From an uncultured Cytophagaceae bacterium (GTDB taxonomy: Bacteria; Bacteroidota; Bacteroidia; Cytophagales; Spirosomataceae): a stretch of DNA of 64,000 bases. The stretch spans positions 16,951-80,950 of the forward strand of contig CAIUGL010000142.1 of the NCBI GenBank assembly GCA_903898715.1. Reading direction: 5' to 3'. The translations under genes and the position numbers were made by a program. This document shows positions 7,582 through 16,196 of the stretch, in pieces. Position 1 is the stretch's first letter, and every line of letters starts with the position of its first letter. The notes below the pieces were generated by a model. The model had not been told where the DNA came from. It searched no databases and worked only from the letters and a program-made list of their open reading frames with translations.

Positions 7582-10500
7582 ATGCGGTTTTTTCAAAATC
7601 TGTTCTTGATCGTTGCTTGCCTGCTTTCAGTATATGAAATGCAGGGACAAGACTTTTATCCAAGCCAACGGGACTGGGAGAGAACGCGTATTCAACACAA
7701 GCGGATTCGTTGGTCCTATATAACAGATCAAAATTTTGAAGTTTATTACTATGGCAAACAAGATGCCTTAGCCCGTTCTACGATTCAATTTTTGGATGGG
7801 GAGTTGCCGCGAATTACCCGTATTTTAGGCTACACGCCGTATCAAAAAGCAAAAATATTTCTATATCCATCACCGGCTGACCTACTAGAGTCAAATAGTG
7901 GCATTAGTTTCCAAAATCTAAAGAAGGCTCAAGAGGAAAATCAAGATAAGTTTAAGATTGAGATTGCGTTTAAGTCTGATTTAGGTGATTTACATACACG
8001 TTTGGTTGAGGAACTTACACGAGTTTATGTACATGATATACTGTATGGGGGCACGATTAGAGATGCCTTGCAAAGTTCTTTACTGTTAACTGTTCCCGAG
8101 TGGTTTTCTTCAGGTATTGTTGCCTATGTGGCACATGGTGATTCGCCAGAAATGAATCAATACATGTATCAAATCGTGGCGGCTAATAAGGTTCGGAAGC
8201 CAGCTTTGGCACGGGGAAAAGAAGCTGAATTAATCGGACAATCCATTTGGTCCTATATTGCCAAAAATTATGGCATTCAACCTATTGGTAACATTCTTAA
8301 TCTGACGCGCATTATTCGTAATGACCAATCCAGCATTGCCAGTACCTTACGCACGTCGATCTCTCGCTTTTTGAAAGAATGGTTTAATTTTTATTTGTCG
8401 GAATCGAAGCAATTTGACGTTAATTCGACTGCATTTTCAGGTGCGGAGAATTTAATTGCCCGTGATCGCTTGGAGGGAGAGCAATTAGCGGATTTCCGGA
8501 TTAGTCCCAATGGAAAGTGGATGGCTTACACACTCGAAGATGCTGGTCAGTATCGCGTGATGATTCAAAATTTACAGACTAAAAAACGGTTTTATTTATT
8601 CCAAACGGGTTTGAAAGATCCATTGCGCGAGTCTGTTAGTAATTCGCCCCGCATGCATTGGACAGCGAATAATTCGTTTTCGATTATCTATGCCAAAGAC
8701 GGAAAATCCTGGTTGAATCAGTATGCGCCCATCACGGGCTTGTCGGCAAAACTAGTGAGCAAAACCGACCTGAAAGATTGGAATTTCACTGATTTTGAGA
8801 TGCATGAAAGTGGCCAACGGATGTTAGTGAGAGCCTTGCGAAATGGTCAAATGGACGTGGGGATCTATGATTTCCGACGGAATAGATTCACACCTATCAC
8901 CCAAAATGCCCAAGATGAATTTGAGGCACATTGGTTCAATAAGCAAGGGGATGTCATTTATTTGACGGACCATTATGTGGATTCAACGCAGAAAGTGATT
9001 AAAGCCAAAGGGCTGTCGGTGCTCATGCACTGGCGTGCAGAGGAGCCAAGTAATCCGCGCGTATTGCTGACACATTCGGGTAAAATTCATTCACTCCAAG
9101 TTCAGTCAGATACGCTCATTTACTTCTTGCACAAGCAAAATACGGGGGAGGAATTGGTTTCATTGGATTTAAGCCAAGGGAAATTAATGCAAAACCGGGT
9201 TCGGTCAGGTACCTGGACCTATTTTCAATGGTCGGGCGATAAATTATATTACCGTGATCGAGATTTCTTAGAAGATCGAATTCAGCGGATATCTGCCCAA
9301 TCGATTTTAGATATACCTGCCTACCAATGGTATCCGATGAGTGCAGATAGTACGTCTAATTTCCTGACGGACGTTTCAGCAGAGCCTAAGCGCGATAGTT
9401 TGGATGTGCGCGAAAAGGCGAAACGCAGTCGGCTTGAGCGCCAACAATTGTTACGTGCCCGTAAAGAAACAGCCAAACTTGCCGGACCATTTGCTTACCA
9501 CAATTCATTTGTGGTGAATGGTTCAGAAGGAAATTTTAGAATTGATCCCATCCGTGGAATCGGATATGCATTTGATCTAAAAATGAATGATTTAATGGAA
9601 AATCATTTAATCAGGACAGGTGTTTTGCTGAACGCTAATTTTAAGAACTCCGATTTATGGGGCGAGTATGCCTATTTACCGAACAAAGTAGACTGGGTTT
9701 TTCGTGTCGACAGGAAGTTGTATAGCCAGGAATCAGACGCCTTTTTGAATAAAATACGCTATAACCGGGCATCTTTGACGGGAATTTATCCCATTAATTT
9801 GACGAGTAAATTGAGTTTCTCTGGGATGTTTACTTCCAATAGATCGTTCGATCAGGTGAATTTGTCGGTGCCAGAAAATTTGTCGACCTATGCAGGTACT
9901 TCTGTCTCCTATACCTTAGATAATACGGTGCATTGGGAAGATAATTTGCCGATTGGTACGCGTGTGTTAGCTACGCTGGAACACCAACAAGCCCTCAGGA
10001 CGTCATTGAGTTTCTCGCGTGTTCGATTGGATGTACGGAAATATGTCAAACTGTCGAATAGCATTTTAGTAGCCGGTCGTCTATCTGCTTCGCATGCCTT
10101 TGGGCCAGCTGCACCACAAACAATGTTGGGTGGTATGGATAATTGGGTGTTTATAGACCGCGAAGTACGAACAAAGGAAAATCCGTTAGGTGTTGCTGGT
10201 CCGGCTAATCGGGATGTGTTTATGAGTGATTTTGCGACTTCATTGCGCGGTTTCAAGATGAATAAATTAGCGGGGAATAGTCATTTATTAGTTAATCTGG
10301 AGGTGCGCTTGCCAGTAAAACATTTGATAAGTTTGGAATCTAATAAGTCAAGTTTTATGAATTCGTTGCAGATTGTTGGCTTTACCGATGTCGGATCTGC
10401 ATGGACGGGTGCGAATCCGTTCAGCCGGACGAATGGCTTTAATACCAATGTCATTGGTGGTGGAACAAATCCATTTCAAGCGACAGTTACTGACTTCCGA

Positions 10501-10641
10501 AATCCGTTTTTGTTTGGTTTTGGGGTAGGAGCTCGGGCTAATTTATTTGGTTATTTTGTGAAGGTGGATTATGCGTATGGCATGGAAACCAATGAAATCA
10601 AATCACCTGCTACCTACGTGACGTTAGGTCATGATTTTTAA
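7582..10641 (+). CDS. Large secreted TolB-like / outer-membrane beta-barrel protein
   Basis: The ATG at 7582 is preferred over an in-frame TTG at 7576. A signal peptide (RFFQNLFLIVACLLSVYEMQGQ) leads a protein of about 1019 residues. Residues 25-280 resemble a peptidase-MA-like region (LTVPEWFSSGIVAY) without an obvious HExxH. The middle (about 290-600) has TolB/WD40-like beta-propeller repeats (ISPNGKWMAYTLED). The C-terminal 380 residues look like a surface-antigen/BamA-type barrel, ending in aromatic beta strands with terminal Phe (YVTLGHDF). Such proteins are often annotated only as TolB-like in Bacteroidota. An outer-membrane location is well supported; the function is not known. Confidence 0.85.
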   Translation: MRFFQNLFLIVACLLSVYEMQGQDFYPSQRDWERTRIQHKRIRWSYITDQNFEVYYYGKQDALARSTIQFLDGELPRITRILGYTPYQKAKIFLYPSPADLLESNSGISFQNLKKAQEENQDKFKIEIAFKSDLGDLHTRLVEELTRVYVHDILYGGTIRDALQSSLLLTVPEWFSSGIVAYVAHGDSPEMNQYMYQIVAANKVRKPALARGKEAELIGQSIWSYIAKNYGIQPIGNILNLTRIIRNDQSSIASTLRTSISRFLKEWFNFYLSESKQFDVNSTAFSGAENLIARDRLEGEQLADFRISPNGKWMAYTLEDAGQYRVMIQNLQTKKRFYLFQTGLKDPLRESVSNSPRMHWTANNSFSIIYAKDGKSWLNQYAPITGLSAKLVSKTDLKDWNFTDFEMHESGQRMLVRALRNGQMDVGIYDFRRNRFTPITQNAQDEFEAHWFNKQGDVIYLTDHYVDSTQKVIKAKGLSVLMHWRAEEPSNPRVLLTHSGKIHSLQVQSDTLIYFLHKQNTGEELVSLDLSQGKLMQNRVRSGTWTYFQWSGDKLYYRDRDFLEDRIQRISAQSILDIPAYQWYPMSADSTSNFLTDVSAEPKRDSLDVREKAKRSRLERQQLLRARKETAKLAGPFAYHNSFVVNGSEGNFRIDPIRGIGYAFDLKMNDLMENHLIRTGVLLNANFKNSDLWGEYAYLPNKVDWVFRVDRKLYSQESDAFLNKIRYNRASLTGIYPINLTSKLSFSGMFTSNRSFDQVNLSVPENLSTYAGTSVSYTLDNTVHWEDNLPIGTRVLATLEHQQALRTSLSFSRVRLDVRKYVKLSNSILVAGRLSASHAFGPAAPQTMLGGMDNWVFIDREVRTKENPLGVAGPANRDVFMSDFATSLRGFKMNKLAGNSHLLVNLEVRLPVKHLISLESNKSSFMNSLQIVGFTDVGSAWTGANPFSRTNGFNTNVIGGGTNPFQATVTDFRNPFLFGFGVGARANLFGYFVKVDYAYGMETNEIKSPATYVTLGHDF

Positions 10642-10645
10642 TTAT

Positions 10646-11905
10646 ATGTCGACGCACCTAACTGATATCACCCCATTATTAGCCGCCACGCGCAAATCCG
10701 CTGCCGCTTTAGCCTTGTCGGCAGATGCCGTCAAGCTCGCTGTCCTTGCCGATTTAGCTACTCTTTTAGAAGCTAATGTTGCTGCGATTATTTCGGCGAA
10801 TGAAAAAGATCTGGCTGTTTACGATCCGCAAAATCCCATGCGCGATCGACTTTTGTTGACAGAGGAACGAATCCTGGCCTTAGCCGCGAGTTTGCATGAT
10901 GTGGCCAAATTACCTAATCCATCAGGCCAAGTTTTAGTAGCTAAAACGTTAGCCAATGGACTTCACTTGGAAAAGAAATCAGTCCCTTTAGGGGTTGTTG
11001 GCGTTATTTATGAGTCCCGTCCCAACGTGACAATCGATGTGGCTGCCTTATGTATTCGCTCCGGTAACGCGGCTGTATTACGTGGTGGCACGGATGCATG
11101 GCATACCAATGCTATGTTAGTTTCGTTGATTCATGCGTCGTTAACAGTTGCAGGATTATCTACGGATGTTGTTCGGTTGTTGCCTACAGATCGTGCGCAT
11201 GTGTCAACTTTGCTTACGGCAGTTAAGTACGTTGACGTGATTATTCCACGTGGTTCGGATGCGTTAATTCAGCGGGTTCGCAAAGAGTCGCTCGTGCCTA
11301 CGATTGAAACAGGCGCTGGTGTCTGCCATACGTATGTGGCAGAATCGGCTGATGTGGATATGGCTGTGCGCATTGTGGTTAATGCCAAAGTTTCTCGTCC
11401 TTCTGTGTGTAATTCCTTGGATACCATATTGGTTCATGCGGCTATTGCACCACAGTTTTTAAGTCAATTGGCTCCGAAACTTGCGGAGTATCAGGTGCAT
11501 ATTTGTGCTGATCCTTCCGCATTAACTATTTTGCAGGGTATGCAATATCCACATGTTCAGGCTGCTGTAGAGGCTGATTTCGGTCGGGAATTTTTGGATT
11601 TTGCCTGTTCTATCAAAGTAGTTCAGGATACAGCTGAAGCATTAAATCACATCGATAGCTACTCTTCGCGTCATTCTGAAGCGATTGTAAGTTCGGATGA
11701 ATCGGAAGCTGAGTTGTTTTTACAAGCGGTAGATGCAGCTGCAGTTTTTTGGAACGCTTCGACACGCTTTACAGATGGCGGAGTTTTTGATTTGGGTGCA
11801 GAGATAGGTATTTCCACTCAAAAATTACATGCCCGTGGACCGTTTGCTTTGGAAAAATTAGTCACTGAAAAATGGGTGTTGAAAGGAAGCGGGCAAATCA
11901 GGTAA
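10646..11905 (+). CDS. proA: Gamma-glutamyl phosphate reductase
   Basis: ProA reduces gamma-glutamyl phosphate to glutamate semialdehyde in proline synthesis. The 419-residue protein shows the family region GVVGVIYESRPNVT, the nucleotide-binding RGGTDAWHTN and the catalytic cysteine in SRPSVCNSLD (C255). The ATG at 10646, four bases after the preceding stop, is preferred to 10631, which would overlap the upstream gene. proB is not in the window. The gene converges on dnaX with a one-base gap. Confidence 0.95.
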   Translation: MSTHLTDITPLLAATRKSAAALALSADAVKLAVLADLATLLEANVAAIISANEKDLAVYDPQNPMRDRLLLTEERILALAASLHDVAKLPNPSGQVLVAKTLANGLHLEKKSVPLGVVGVIYESRPNVTIDVAALCIRSGNAAVLRGGTDAWHTNAMLVSLIHASLTVAGLSTDVVRLLPTDRAHVSTLLTAVKYVDVIIPRGSDALIQRVRKESLVPTIETGAGVCHTYVAESADVDMAVRIVVNAKVSRPSVCNSLDTILVHAAIAPQFLSQLAPKLAEYQVHICADPSALTILQGMQYPHVQAAVEADFGREFLDFACSIKVVQDTAEALNHIDSYSSRHSEAIVSSDESEAELFLQAVDAAAVFWNASTRFTDGGVFDLGAEIGISTQKLHARGPFALEKLVTEKWVLKGSGQIR

Positions 11906-11906
11906 A

Positions 11907-13682
11907 CTAATATTCGTGATCTAGGCCGAGTTTTTGTTTCATTTCGCTCAGCAGCGGATATTTGTTGGCCAAGAATTCATACTTATCAGACTGCGTATAC
12001 AGCATTTTTTTGTCGCTTTTCTCCGTCACCAGTACGTCCAACGCAATGTCAATGCTATAATTTTGTAGGCGTTCACGAATTTTTCCCAATACCTCCAAGC
12101 GTACATTTTCATTGAACTGCTGGACTTGTACTTCATTCTCTACTTTCATGTGGATGATTGACCCGATCAGTTCGATTGGCCGATTCATCATCACATATTT
12201 ATTGATCAAATTCGCTGACTGGAATTCAGCTGCCAGTTGGTTCCATACCGTCGTCAGCTCTTCTATCGTAAAGGTCTTTGAATTTGCTGGATCATTGCTT
12301 AGACCAGCCAATACTTCTTCCGCTGTTTGTTCAGTCGCTTTTGCGTCAACAACCTTTTTAGCTGAGCGTAATCCGGATACCGGATTAGGTTTCGCTTGCG
12401 GTGTTGGAACATCCACAGGAATGGTCGTTTCCATCACTGGTTCCTCTTTGACTGCAGGGGGTGTCGGCTCTAAAACAGGTGTTTTATGCGTTATTGGGGC
12501 TTGTGTTTCGGTAGTTTTGGCCCCAGCGGCTTTCGCCTGGGGCTCAGCCTTTTTTCCATCACCGCCCTCCGTGGCAGGTTGGAATACCGAAGGCAAATAA
12601 TTAATCTTCAGTAGGCAAAGTTCGAGATGTAGTCGTGGGTTTTTGGCCGACTTATAATTGGTCTCACATTGAGCGCAAATATTCATGGCAGATAGCAAGA
12701 AAGACGTACTTGTCTTTTCTGCTTGTTGCTTAAATTTCGCTTTCGATTCGTCGCTGATTTCCATCAACGCTAGGGTTTGGGGATCTTTGGCAAAAAGTAA
12801 ATTCCGCAAATGCTCCATAAATCCAGCAATGAATTGTTGGCCATCAAATCCCTTCCGCATGATTTCATCTAGCAATACTAGGGCTCCCACATGATTTTGT
12901 GTGGTCATGTGATCTGTAATTTGCAAGTAGTAATCGCTGTCGAGAATATGCAAATTCTCCAACACATCCTTATGACGGAGGGTATTGTCGGTTGAAAATG
13001 TGACGTTTAAGTCGAACATCGACAAGGCATCACGCAAACCACCATCTGCTTTAATGGAAATCAATTCCAATGCCGCAGGTTCCGCTTGAATATTTTCTTT
13101 GGTTGCAATGGAAGCCAAATGGCTCGCCATATCTTTCCACTGTATCCGGTTAAAATCGAAAATCTGACAACGGGATAAAATGGTAGGTAAAATTTTATGT
13201 TTTTCCGTCGTTGCCAAGATAAAAATGGCATAGGACGGCGGTTCTTCCAATGTTTTCAAGAACGCGTTAAATGCCGCGGAAGACAACATGTGCACCTCAT
13301 CTATGATGTAAATTTTGTAGCGTCCGCGTTGTGGAGGATAACGTACTTGATCGATGAGGTTACGAATATCTTCCACCGAGTTATTCGATGCGGCATCTAA
13401 TTCATGTATGGTTAGGGAGGTACTTTCTTGAAATGAGGTACAAGATGGACATGTTCCACATGCCTCGCCATCAGCCCCAATGTTTTCGCAATTTATCGTT
13501 TTCGCCAAGATACGTGCGCAGGTTGTTTTTCCTACGCCACGTGGTCCACAGAATAAAAATGCTTGCGCCAAATGATTGGACTTGATTGCATTTTTAAGGG
13601 TGGTGGTAATGTGGCTTTGGCCAACCACCGAGTCGAACTGGGTGGGTCTATATTTTCTGGCTGAAACGATAAAATTTTCCAT
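11907..13682 (-). CDS. dnaX: DNA polymerase III subunit gamma/tau
   Basis: DnaX is the clamp-loader ATPase that links the replisome. Over 591 residues there are Walker A GPRGVGKT (46-53), the zinc module with Cys 65, 75, 78 and 81, Walker B with IIDEVHML (127-134) and the sensor region LATTEKHKILPTILSRCQIF. After about residue 370 comes a low-complexity Pro/Ala/Thr/Glu linker typical of tau, followed by a C-terminal domain of about 130 residues. No slippery A-run for gamma production was noticed. It lies 41 bases downstream of the coaE-phosphatase gene on the same strand. Confidence 0.96.
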   Translation of the reverse strand: MENFIVSARKYRPTQFDSVVGQSHITTTLKNAIKSNHLAQAFLFCGPRGVGKTTCARILAKTINCENIGADGEACGTCPSCTSFQESTSLTIHELDAASNNSVEDIRNLIDQVRYPPQRGRYKIYIIDEVHMLSSAAFNAFLKTLEEPPSYAIFILATTEKHKILPTILSRCQIFDFNRIQWKDMASHLASIATKENIQAEPAALELISIKADGGLRDALSMFDLNVTFSTDNTLRHKDVLENLHILDSDYYLQITDHMTTQNHVGALVLLDEIMRKGFDGQQFIAGFMEHLRNLLFAKDPQTLALMEISDESKAKFKQQAEKTSTSFLLSAMNICAQCETNYKSAKNPRLHLELCLLKINYLPSVFQPATEGGDGKKAEPQAKAAGAKTTETQAPITHKTPVLEPTPPAVKEEPVMETTIPVDVPTPQAKPNPVSGLRSAKKVVDAKATEQTAEEVLAGLSNDPANSKTFTIEELTTVWNQLAAEFQSANLINKYVMMNRPIELIGSIIHMKVENEVQVQQFNENVRLEVLGKIRERLQNYSIDIALDVLVTEKSDKKMLYTQSDKYEFLANKYPLLSEMKQKLGLDHEY

Positions 13683-13723
13683 ACGGCAAGTTAACTTTTA
13701 CGGCATCAATTTCCAAAGATGCA

Positions 13724-15142
13724 TTAAGGCAATTCAACAACCGCGCTGACCGGAAAATGATCCGTCGGATATCGGTTTTCCCACGTTTCTGAATGGGTGG
13801 CATGTTGGTTTACACGCACCCCATTTTTAACAAATATATAGTCAATGTGACGGCCTTCTTGTTCTTTCTTGAACCCATTAAATGAGCTATATGGTCCATA
13901 GTGGCCATTTTTGCTTATTTTTTCTGCGTCAGTTAGTTTGTTGGGATTTGTTGGGTCTACCAAAATTTGAATCGGCTCATCATCTGGGGTAGCGTTAAAG
14001 TCACCCGTAATAACGGCTGGAGATTTGCCGGCGATTTCCGCTACTTTACGTAGGACTAATTTAGCACTTTCGCGGCGAGCGATTTTACCTAAATGGTCAA
14101 AATGGGTATTAAATACATAGAATTTTTTACCTGTTTTGATCTCTTGAAATTGACCCCATGTCATGACTCTGCGGCAGGCAGCATCCCAGCCAAAACCTAC
14201 TTTTTCACATGAATCAGAAAGCCAAAATGTACTTTCTTTGAGTAATTTAAATTTACCGGCATGGTAAAATAGGGGAGAGAATTCACCTTCCTCTTTGCCA
14301 TCATCACGTCCTTTACCAAACCACTTGTAACCGGGTAATTCCTTGGCAAAATCCTTGATTTGATGTACAAATGCCTCTTGCATGCCGATGATATCAGCCT
14401 CGTGGTATTTAATTAATTCAGCACAATGTTTGGCGCGGTATTTCCATTGATCCTGACCATCTGAATCTGTATCGAGTCGGATATTGAAGGTCATGGTTTT
14501 GATTTGTCCAAAGCTGCTTAAGCTGATTAAGAGTAGTAGCATAACGCCACCTAGACTTTTGTAAATGTGTTCAATTTGTGGCCAAATACGTGTTTTTTGG
14601 CTGTTTTCAATAATGAATTCGGCGCCTTTCATATAGCTTGTAGGTTTAGGTTGAATATCAATGATCTGCATGGTTTGCATGTAGTTCATGTGTTTTCTTT
14701 TTTGAATGTTGCTGATTCGTTCTTCCAGCGGACAAGATACAGCAATAAGCTGATCCAAGTGTTCTGGCTTGTTTTTGGGTGTTATCAGCGCGGATTCGTA
14801 TAGATAAAAGGGGGCAAGAGGTGCAGTTTCCAGCCAAGCCGTAGCTGCTTTGCGCACCGCTGGATGAATGATCTGATTAAGTACTTCGATATCCTGAGGG
14901 TATTTTTGCAAGATTTTTTTGATGCCTTCGCGATTGTAAGTTCCATCAGCTAAATACGCCTGAGGACCAAATTCCTCCGTGATGGCGGATTTAACGTCTG
15001 GATCAGAATCACATAGATTTCTGGCTGCTAGATCAGCCTCAAATACGGGAATTCCCAGCATAGAAAAAATCCGACAAATCATCGATTTGCCGGATCCTAT
15101 TCCGCCTGTAATGCCGATAAAGGGTTTCAGGCTTGTAGACAT
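13724..15142 (-). CDS. coaE: Dephospho-CoA kinase read in frame into a secreted EEP-family phosphatase/nuclease
   Basis: Residues 1-200 are a complete dephospho-CoA kinase: P-loop GITGGIGSGKS (10-20), the EADLAARNL region and IHPAVRKA. It would catalyse the last step of CoA synthesis in the cytosol. With no stop codon the frame continues into MLLLLISLSSFGQ (from residue 201), a good signal peptide, and then a full endonuclease/exonuclease/phosphatase domain with FNIRLDT, MQEA, NTHFDHLG, TGDFNATPDD, IDYIFV and TDHFPVSA. The EEP part resembles secreted sugar-linked phosphatases or nucleases. A cytosolic kinase joined to an exported enzyme makes little sense as one chain, so internal initiation or a recent frame fusion is likely. 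It follows yajC by three bases. Confidence 0.85.
   Translation of the reverse strand: MSTSLKPFIGITGGIGSGKSMICRIFSMLGIPVFEADLAARNLCDSDPDVKSAITEEFGPQAYLADGTYNREGIKKILQKYPQDIEVLNQIIHPAVRKAATAWLETAPLAPFYLYESALITPKNKPEHLDQLIAVSCPLEERISNIQKRKHMNYMQTMQIIDIQPKPTSYMKGAEFIIENSQKTRIWPQIEHIYKSLGGVMLLLLISLSSFGQIKTMTFNIRLDTDSDGQDQWKYRAKHCAELIKYHEADIIGMQEAFVHQIKDFAKELPGYKWFGKGRDDGKEEGEFSPLFYHAGKFKLLKESTFWLSDSCEKVGFGWDAACRRVMTWGQFQEIKTGKKFYVFNTHFDHLGKIARRESAKLVLRKVAEIAGKSPAVITGDFNATPDDEPIQILVDPTNPNKLTDAEKISKNGHYGPYSSFNGFKKEQEGRHIDYIFVKNGVRVNQHATHSETWENRYPTDHFPVSAVVELP
14501..14560 (-). other. Junction of coaE and EEP parts: internal ATG with signal peptide and A4 tract
   Basis: The internal ATG starts at base 14542 (minus strand) and encodes a signal peptide for the EEP domain, giving an alternative 272-residue product (13724-14542). 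Just upstream the coding strand reads TACAAAAGTCTAGG. If the AAAA run (14557-14560) had one base fewer, coaE would end at the TAG two codons later and the ATG would follow after eight bases, restoring two ordinary adjacent genes. The fusion therefore hangs on a single base in a short homopolymer. Confidence 0.6.
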
Positions 15143-15145
15143 TTT

Positions 15146-15448
15146 TTATTCTTCTGTTAAACGTGAAGAAGCATCTTTGGAAATCGCAGTTTTTTCAAAA
15201 ACCATGCGAACACCTTTGTTGGCATCTACCTCCACAACAATCGTTTTTTCACGAATTGAAATGACTGTTCCATGTGCTCCGCCGATGGTCACGACCTTGT
15301 CGCCTGTTTTCAATTCTTCAATAAATTGTTTCGCTTCTTTCGCCTTTTTTTGTTGTGGACGAATCATGAAAAAATAAAATACCACAAAAATACCTCCGAA
15401 AAGGACGATTTGCATGATTTGTGGATTAGCTGCTTGTAAGGTGATCAT
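15146..15448 (-). CDS. yajC: Preprotein translocase subunit YajC
   Basis: The 100-residue protein has one membrane helix (about 12-28, IVLFGGIFVVFYFFMI) followed by the YajC signature RPQQKKAKE, and a small domain with LKTGDKVVTIGGAHGTV. YajC accompanies SecDF at the Sec translocon. It lies between a DUF1573 lipoprotein gene and coaE, all on the minus strand with gaps of three to seven bases. Confidence 0.95.
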   Translation of the reverse strand: MITLQAANPQIMQIVLFGGIFVVFYFFMIRPQQKKAKEAKQFIEELKTGDKVVTIGGAHGTVISIREKTIVVEVDANKGVRMVFEKTAISKDASSRLTEE

Positions 15449-15455
15449 GTTTGGT

Positions 15456-15899
15456 TTATTTGGTATTAGGTAAAACTTCTATTTTAAATGCCACTTGATT
15501 GTCGGCAGGCAACGTATTTGCATACACGGTAACTGTTTTCTGTAACTTTCCTTCTTTTCCTTTCGAATCAAAAGTCACTTTAATGAATCCTTTCTTGTCT
15601 GGTTGGACTAATTCTTTACTCCATTTGGGTGTAGTGCATCCGCAGGATGCGTTCACCGACAAGATTTGCAGGGGCATGTTGCCTTTGTTCTTGAAATGGA
15701 AAGTATATGAAATTTGTTCCCCTTCCTTGATTCTGCCAAGATATACGAGCGGCTGGTCAAAGACCATTTTTGCTTGTTTCTCTGGGCTCGGGCGTAATGC
15801 AAGTGGAATGGTATTTTCGGACGAACTTGCCGCCTCCTTTTGCTTGTTGACACAAGCGAAAAAAGAGATAGCCACCAAAAAAAATCCGAATATCCGCAT
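15456..15899 (-). CDS. DUF1573 domain lipoprotein
   Basis: A short signal peptide ends in a lipobox (ISFFAC, Cys16), so the 147-residue protein is probably lipid-anchored. The DUF1573 hallmark VNASCGCTTPKW follows, within an Ig-like fold of about 100 residues (YLGRIKEGEQISYTFHFKNKG). The family is widespread in Bacteroidota and has no established role. Its start codon overlaps the stop of the YtxH-like gene (TAATG). Confidence 0.9.
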   Translation of the reverse strand: MRIFGFFLVAISFFACVNKQKEAASSSENTIPLALRPSPEKQAKMVFDQPLVYLGRIKEGEQISYTFHFKNKGNMPLQILSVNASCGCTTPKWSKELVQPDKKGFIKVTFDSKGKEGKLQKTVTVYANTLPADNQVAFKIEVLPNTK

Positions 15900-16195
15900 T
15901 ACTTAGCTTTGATTTGGCTCATCATTTTTTCCACATCTTCCAACAGTCTTTCTGCTTTTAGCTTCGTGTCTTGAACGACTTTTTTGCCTTCAGATTTGGC
16001 TAATGTTTCTGGAATTTCTTTTCCATCTACGATATCGTTAATCAATTGCTTCAATTGGTCACGGTATTTATTTAACTGGAAATATAATCTTCCACGTGTA
16101 TTTTCTCCTTTGTCCGGAGCATATAAAATGCCCAAAGCGGCTCCTGCTGCGGCACCTACGACGAATGCCCAAAATGATTTAGATGATCTGCTCAT
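15899..16195 (-). CDS. YtxH domain-containing protein
   Basis: The 98-residue protein starts with a Gly/Ala-rich membrane segment ending in GILYAPDKGENTRGRL, the typical YtxH/gas-vesicle-protein-like signature (LLYAPxxGxxTR). The rest is a charged coiled helix. YtxH proteins are stress-associated in Firmicutes; the role in Bacteroidota is unclear. It begins one base after the nusB stop and overlaps the DUF1573 start by one base. Confidence 0.88.
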   Translation of the reverse strand: MSRSSKSFWAFVVGAAAGAALGILYAPDKGENTRGRLYFQLNKYRDQLKQLINDIVDGKEIPETLAKSEGKKVVQDTKLKAERLLEDVEKMMSQIKAK

Positions 16196-16196
16196 A

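Noticed and set aside
12112..12600. 162-codon + strand frame opposite dnaX
   Set aside because: It is antisense to the Pro/Ala-rich tau linker, has no domain, and the minus-strand reading is a clear DnaX.
15499..15906. 135-codon + strand frame opposite the DUF1573 lipoprotein
   Set aside because: The minus strand has a lipobox and the ASCGCTTP hallmark and fits the tight operon.
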